Below are positions 60,789-64,000 of a stretch of 64,000 bases of DNA, piece after piece. Every line of letters starts with the position of its first letter. Position 1 is the first letter of the stretch. The position numbers were made by a program, and so were the translations under genes. The notes beneath the pieces were generated by a model that worked only from the letters and a program-made list of their open reading frames with translations, did not search any database and was not told where the DNA came from. The DNA comes from Mucilaginibacter gossypiicola (GTDB lineage: Bacteria; Bacteroidota; Bacteroidia; Sphingobacteriales; Sphingobacteriaceae): positions 972,490 to 1,036,489 of the forward strand of contig NZ_FOCL01000002.1 in assembly GCF_900110105.1 (NCBI RefSeq). Direction: 5' to 3'.

Positions 60789-61173
60789 TTAGGTTTTTAA
60801 TATAATATTCAACAATCGGCACATCCGCCTCCGCCCAATCCAAAGCTAATAATTCATTTTTAGGCAGCCATTTAAAATCAAGATGCTCTTTTAACAAAAC
60901 TTGCCCCGAGGTGATTTTACAAACAAAAGGGATCAGTTGTACAGTAACATTAGGATATTGGTGCGTGTTAGCAGGGAGTGGAGCCACAATCTCAACATCC
61001 ACATGAAGCTCCTCCTTAATTTCGCGGATGAGGCAGGCTTCGGCGGTCTCGCCGGGTTCAATTTTACCGCCGGGGAACTCCCATTTTAAGGGCAGGCTCA
61101 TGGTCGCGCTTCGCTGGGCTGCAAAAACAAGTCCGTTGGTATCAACAATAATGGCGCAGGTTACTTTGATCAC
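60775..61173 (-). CDS. (deoxy)nucleoside triphosphate pyrophosphohydrolase, Nudix family
   Basis: 132 residues from a GTG at 61173, which gives the standard start M-IKVTCAIIVDTNGLVFAAQRS; the longer open frame upstream runs through the repeat and purine tract and is rejected. The Nudix box is GGKIEPGETAEACLIREIKEEL, a full match to GX5EX7REUXEEXGU, with KWEFPGG before it. The enzyme hydrolyses NTPs or dNTPs, in the MutT/8-oxo-dGTP class. Its 3' end overlaps the start of the PLD-helicase gene by 14 bases, so the two are one transcription and translation unit. Similar Nudix/DUF3427 helicase neighbours exist in other genomes as I recall, unverified. Confidence 0.9.
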   Translation of the reverse strand: MIKVTCAIIVDTNGLVFAAQRSATMSLPLKWEFPGGKIEPGETAEACLIREIKEELHVDVEIVAPLPANTHQYPNVTVQLIPFVCKITSGQVLLKEHLDFKWLPKNELLALDWAEADVPIVEYYIKNLNANT

Positions 61174-61189
61174 GTTTCTAAGATAGGGG

Positions 61190-61265
61190 TTTAGGGCCAG
61201 AAACAAGACAACAAGAGTCAAGAAACAAGACAGAAAGAGCCAGGAAGAAAGACAATAAGAGTTAA
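61190..61265. repeat. purine-rich CAAGA-type tract
   Basis: A stretch of imperfect units such as GACAACAAGAGTCAAGAAAC and AAGACAATAAGAGTTAAG. Similar tracts precede family A copies at 4430-4470 and 63168-63190. Confidence 0.65.
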
Positions 61266-61287
61266 GAAATGAGAATAATAAAAATGA

Positions 61288-61398
61288 TGTCATTGTGAGC
61301 GCTGCGTGGCAATCGCACGGAAGCAAAGCCGCTCTGTATAGCATGCGATTGCCTCGTCGCGCCGTGGCACAGTCCCTGTGCTGCTCCTCGCAATGACA
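61288..61398. repeat. palindromic repeat family A, copy 8
   Basis: TGTCATTGTGAGCGCTGCG ... CTGCTCCTCGCAATGACA with GGCAATCGCACGGAAGC inside. It is 19 bases upstream of the right half of a MITE-like element. Confidence 0.88.
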
Positions 61399-61417
61399 TG
61401 ATTTTTATTGATAACAT

Positions 61418-61590
61418 CCCAAACAAAAGTGCGCCGGCCCGACAAAAAAGCGGGCCTGGGAGTATGGCCTCCCGATGGGCATCGGGACAGGTCGCGGGCA
61501 GAAGCATTTTTTTGTCTTGATGTTTGGTTACTTTGCATCTAAGGTAAAGTAACTGGCCCCGCCCGGCCAAGAGGGCGACGATGTAAGTTA
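61418..61590. mobile_element. MITE-like element, right half only (copy 2)
   Basis: From CCCAAACAAAAGTGCG to GCGACGATGTAAGTTA it matches the right half of the element at 51921-52420 (including TTTTTTTGTCTTGATGTTTGG and the GTAAAGTAACTGGCC segment), then stops. The left half is missing or replaced by the family A copy. Confidence 0.75.
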
Positions 61591-61764
61591 TAAAACAACA
61601 AGGTTCAAACGTAATAATGAATGTCTACTTACCAACGCCCGCTTTTACCGTCTCACAGAACTTGAACTTAAATTACCCCGTTTAAAGTACAGTGGAACTA
61701 AAAACAGATCTTCTTTATTTTTATTTATACAGATAACTTTAACCTGTTAAAAACGCATCAAACC

Positions 61765-62706
61765 ATGAAAGCAATAATTTTAAAAAGCTCTGGCGGGGTT
61801 GAAAACCTTGTACCTGCCGAAATACCTGTACCAACTATAGCTGCCGATGAGGTGCTGGTAAAGCTAAAAGCCATCAGCATAAATCCTGTCGACGTTAAAA
61901 CCCGGTCGGGGAAGGGTGTTTGGGGACGCATTAAGGATGAGTCGCCGGTTATTTTAGGCTGGGATATTTCAGGCGAGATAACCGAAGTAGGCGCAGATGT
62001 TACCGGCTTTAAACCCGGCGACGAGGTTTTTGCCATGATAGCTTTCCCTCAAAGCGGCAAAGCCTATGCCGAGTATGTTAAGGCCAAAGCCAGCGAACTT
62101 ACGTTGAAACCAGCTGGGGTTAGTCACGAGGAGGCCGCCGCTGCTACACTTGCCGCGCTTACGCCATGGCAGGCTTTTCATACCTATGAGCAAATTAAAC
62201 CCGGCGACCGCGTATTGATTCACGCTGCATCGGGCGGGGTTGGCCATTATGCCGTACAGATCGCTAAGCATTTAGGAGCTTATGTTATTGCTACTTCATC
62301 AGCTGCTAACCGCGAATTTGTTTTAGGCCTCGGTGCCGATGAGCATATCGACTATAAAGCAGAGCCTTTTGAAACGGCTACACACGATATCGACTTTGTA
62401 CTTGATACCATCGGTGGTGAATATATCGACCGCTCGCTGCAGGTGATGAAAAAAGGCGGCACTATTGTAAGCATCGTATCGGGCATGAACGAAGCCGTTA
62501 CCCCTAAAGCTACCGCGCTGGGTATTAACGGACACAATATCCTGGTAAAGCCAAGCGCCGAAAACATGACCACCATTGCCGGTTTGCTGCAAAAAGGCAT
62601 CATCAAATCGCATGTATCTAAAGTGTTTCCGTTTGGGCAAATGGCCGATGCGCATTTGCAACTGGAAAGCGGGAGGACAGTTGGTAAAGTAGTGCTGACG
62701 CTTTAA
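61765..62706 (+). CDS. NADP-dependent oxidoreductase, zinc-free quinone oxidoreductase type (MDR superfamily)
   Basis: 313 residues. GroES-like N-terminus (KAISINPVDVKTRSG, GWDISGEITEVGADVTGFKPGDEVFAM) and a Rossmann domain with IHAASGGVGHYAVQIAKHLGA (about 150-170). It lacks the zinc-binding Cys/His set, so it belongs to the quinone oxidoreductase / enoyl reductase branch of medium-chain dehydrogenases. It reduces a quinone or enone with NADPH. Monocistronic, flanked on both sides by repeats; no partner gene is evident. Confidence 0.93.
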   Translation: MKAIILKSSGGVENLVPAEIPVPTIAADEVLVKLKAISINPVDVKTRSGKGVWGRIKDESPVILGWDISGEITEVGADVTGFKPGDEVFAMIAFPQSGKAYAEYVKAKASELTLKPAGVSHEEAAAATLAALTPWQAFHTYEQIKPGDRVLIHAASGGVGHYAVQIAKHLGAYVIATSSAANREFVLGLGADEHIDYKAEPFETATHDIDFVLDTIGGEYIDRSLQVMKKGGTIVSIVSGMNEAVTPKATALGINGHNILVKPSAENMTTIAGLLQKGIIKSHVSKVFPFGQMADAHLQLESGRTVGKVVLTL

Positions 62707-62719
62707 AGGGGGTTTTTAA

Positions 62720-62840
62720 TGTCATTGCGAGGAGCGTAGCAGAGGATGTGCAATGGGGCGACGTGGCAATCCCGTCGCCTTGCAATCCGAAATGGATATC
62801 CACTCTGTATCGTTACGGGGACTGCTGCGCTACCGCTTAA
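62720..62840. repeat. palindromic repeat family A, copy 9 (diverged)
   Basis: Left end TGTCATTGCGAGGAGCGTAGCAG; the matching right end is decayed to CTGCTGCGCTACCGC, and the centre is altered (GGCAATCCCGTCGCC). Confidence 0.65.
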
Positions 62841-62893
62841 TAACCTTAGTTGTATTTAACAAACATTGGCCCGCTCAATTGCCGCGGGAGGGC

Positions 62894-63504
62894 TGTTACT
62901 TTTGTCTTGACACAAAAGTAACCAAAAAGTCAAGTCAGCAGGGAGGCTTCTTTGCCGCACAGGCTTTTGCTCACTTGTCCTTTCCTGGCCTTTGCCCCGC
63001 AAAGCGGACAGAACCACGGGCTGCAATTATTTTGCCCTGCTTCACACGCTCTTGGCCCCGCTTCTGCAAAAACTTGCTATGCCCCTGCAACCGCACCACC
63101 CACCATTGTTCTGCCCGCTTTCGCCCGAAGCTTACCTGCTGACGGGTTTGGGGGAAAGAGACATGACGGTTAGATTCAAGAGACAAGATAAGAACCATTA
63201 ATATCAAAACCATGTCATTGAGCGCAGCAACCGCACGTAAGCATGGCCGCTCTGTATAGCATGCGATTGCCGCGTCGCGTCCCGGCTCATTTCCCATGCT
63301 GCTCCTCGCAATGACATATTGTTATCAAGCCCAAAGCAAAAGCGCATAGGCCCGACAAAAAAGCGGGCCAGGGAGTATGGCCTCCCGATGGGCATCGGGA
63401 CGGGTCGCGGGGGGAAGCATTTTTTTGTCTTGATGTTTGGTTACTTTGCATCTAAGGTAAAGTAACTGGCCCTCGCCCGGCCAAGAGGGCGACGATGTAG
63501 GTTA
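62894..63504. mobile_element. MITE-like element, copy 3, interrupted by family A copy 10
   Basis: The left half (GTTACTTTTGTCTTGACAC to about ACCTGCTGACGGG near 63144) and right half (CCCAAAGCAAAAGCGC at 63328 to GCGACGATGTAGGTTA) match copy 1. Between them is family A copy 10 and a short purine tract. The outermost left 40 bases are diverged. Confidence 0.75.
63213..63316. repeat. palindromic repeat family A, copy 10, inside MITE copy 3
   Basis: TGTCATTGAGCGCAGCAACCG ... CTGCTCCTCGCAATGACA. It is the tail of the insertion that splits the MITE-like element. Confidence 0.85.
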
Positions 63505-63550
63505 TAAAACAACAAAAGCTCTTCAAACTCCCCAAAATACCGAAGTCCCA

Positions 63551-63659
63551 AAAATCCCCTCTCGAGAGGGGGCGCGATGGAAAAGAGCGGTAGCAGGGGT
63601 GTGTTATACAAGCGATAAGCCGCACGTACAATAACACACCCCTGCGCCCCTCTCAAGAG
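63551..63659. repeat. palindromic repeat family H, truncated by the IS
   Basis: CCCCTCTCGAGAGGGGG and ACACACCCCTGCGCCCCTCTCAAGAG, the same plan as at 315-424. The right arm stops at CAAGAG without the expected GGGGA, where the IS-like sequence begins. Confidence 0.75.
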
Positions 63660-64000
63660 TAATAGCCCATGAATTGACATGAAAAATATGTATCTTTATG
63701 GAAATGAATATAATAGAGACGATTAGTAGATTTCCAGATCAGGCTACCTGCATAAGTTATCTTGAGCACCTAAGGTGGCAGGAAGCGCCTACATGCCCTT
63801 ATTGTGGCGGAAAGCGAAGCAGCAAACGTACAGCCAGCCATCGGCATCAATGCCATGAATGCAATCGTAGCTACAGTGTATTGGTTGGGACGATTTTCGA
63901 AGATACGAAGCTGCCTTTACCCAAATGGTTTCTGGCTATTAGTTTAATCCTGAATGCTAAAAAAGGCTTATCTGCCCGCCAACTTGCCAGGGATTTAGGT
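63660..64000 (+). mobile_element. IS1595-like insertion sequence, left part
   Basis: The DNA changes abruptly after the truncated family H palindrome. The element's left end would be near TAATAGCCCATGAATTGAC; the right part lies outside the window, so terminal repeats cannot be compared. Confidence 0.65.
63704..64000 (+). CDS. IS1595 family transposase, N-terminal part (runs off the window)
   Basis: 99 codons from the ATG at 63704 with no stop before the edge. The N-terminal zinc ribbon is APTCPYCGGKRSSKR..HQCHECNRSYSVL (two CxxC pairs). VGTIFEDTKLPLPKWFLAISLILNAKKGLSARQLARDLG follows, the conserved start of ISXO2/IS1595 transposases (DDE type, Pfam zn_ribbon_IS1595 and DDE_Tnp_IS1595). TATCTTTA, 5 bases before the ATG, is a likely -7 box. 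The catalytic core is beyond the edge, so intactness is unknown. Confidence 0.9.
   Translation, partial: MNIIETISRFPDQATCISYLEHLRWQEAPTCPYCGGKRSSKRTASHRHQCHECNRSYSVLVGTIFEDTKLPLPKWFLAISLILNAKKGLSARQLARDLG

Noticed and set aside
60775..61344. Nudix protein with a long N-terminal extension
   Set aside because: The extra 57 codons translate a repeat and purine tract; the GTG at 61173 gives the standard N-terminus.
62618..63680. Several short frames in the final repeat-rich kilobase
   Set aside because: They run through family A, family H and MITE repeats in varying frames and show no conserved protein pattern.

Overview
The window looks like a chromosomal segment of a Bacteroidota bacterium of the family Sphingobacteriaceae, with Mucilaginibacter or Pedobacter as my best guess. 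This rests on gene content (ECF sigma/FecR/STN signalling, M61 and M28 secreted peptidases, DUF4199, DUF6134, LA_2272-type surface repeats, a GPH-type sugar transporter), on the near absence of Shine-Dalgarno sequences, and on repeated Bacteroidota-type -7 promoter boxes (TAnnTTTG) just upstream of start codons. No rRNA, tRNA or CRISPR array was seen. The sequence is cut at both ends: thrB at the left and an IS1595-like transposase at the right.

Layout. 1-3.1 kb: threonine operon (thrA-thrB, minus strand) with a 21-codon Thr/Ile-rich leader peptide and a textbook-type attenuator. 3.5-9 kb: rsgA, a serine beta-lactamase-like hydrolase, a PLP-dependent sulfur amino acid enzyme, dtd, and a sigma/zinc-finger pair. 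9.2-13 kb: a DUF1223 protein, a cytochrome b plus Tat-exported molybdoenzyme pair, and a sugar:cation symporter. 13.4-21.3 kb: a TIM-barrel isomerase, def, an M16 peptidase, hpt, a REP-associated tyrosine transposase (RAYT) surrounded by its putative REP hairpins, and mfd. 21.4-29.3 kb: small membrane proteins, an M28 peptidase, an APC permease, a YoeB toxin-antitoxin pair and an M61 peptidase. 29.4-36.8 kb: a MarR-regulated tripartite RND efflux operon, then a response regulator overlapping a sugar kinase. 37.1-42.7 kb: an SDR/TetR pair with tandem operators, lnt, rsmI, serS. 43-52 kb: nitrilase, AraC regulator, amidase, an lmo0937-type small membrane protein, an aspartyl protease-like protein, DUF892, SIMPL and a YpfJ-type metallopeptidase. 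52-57 kb: an ECF sigma/FecR/STN-surface-repeat signalling cluster. 57-61 kb: an AT-rich island with a PLD-helicase-DUF3427 protein overlapping a Nudix hydrolase, a plausible defence or nucleic-acid quality-control module. 61.7-64 kb: a zinc-free quinone oxidoreductase-like gene, repeats and the partial IS.

The intergenic DNA is unusually rich in palindromic interspersed repeats. One family (called A here, outer arms TGTCATTGCGAG/CTCGCAATGACA) has about ten copies in 64 kb. A second, larger element of about 500 bp has 33-bp perfect terminal inverted repeats (MITE-like) and three copies, one of which has been invaded by a family A palindrome. Further hairpin families lie at gene ends. I found several putative operators as palindromes overlapping start codons or -7 boxes. 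All functional calls come from reading the translations and DNA by eye; no database search was run.
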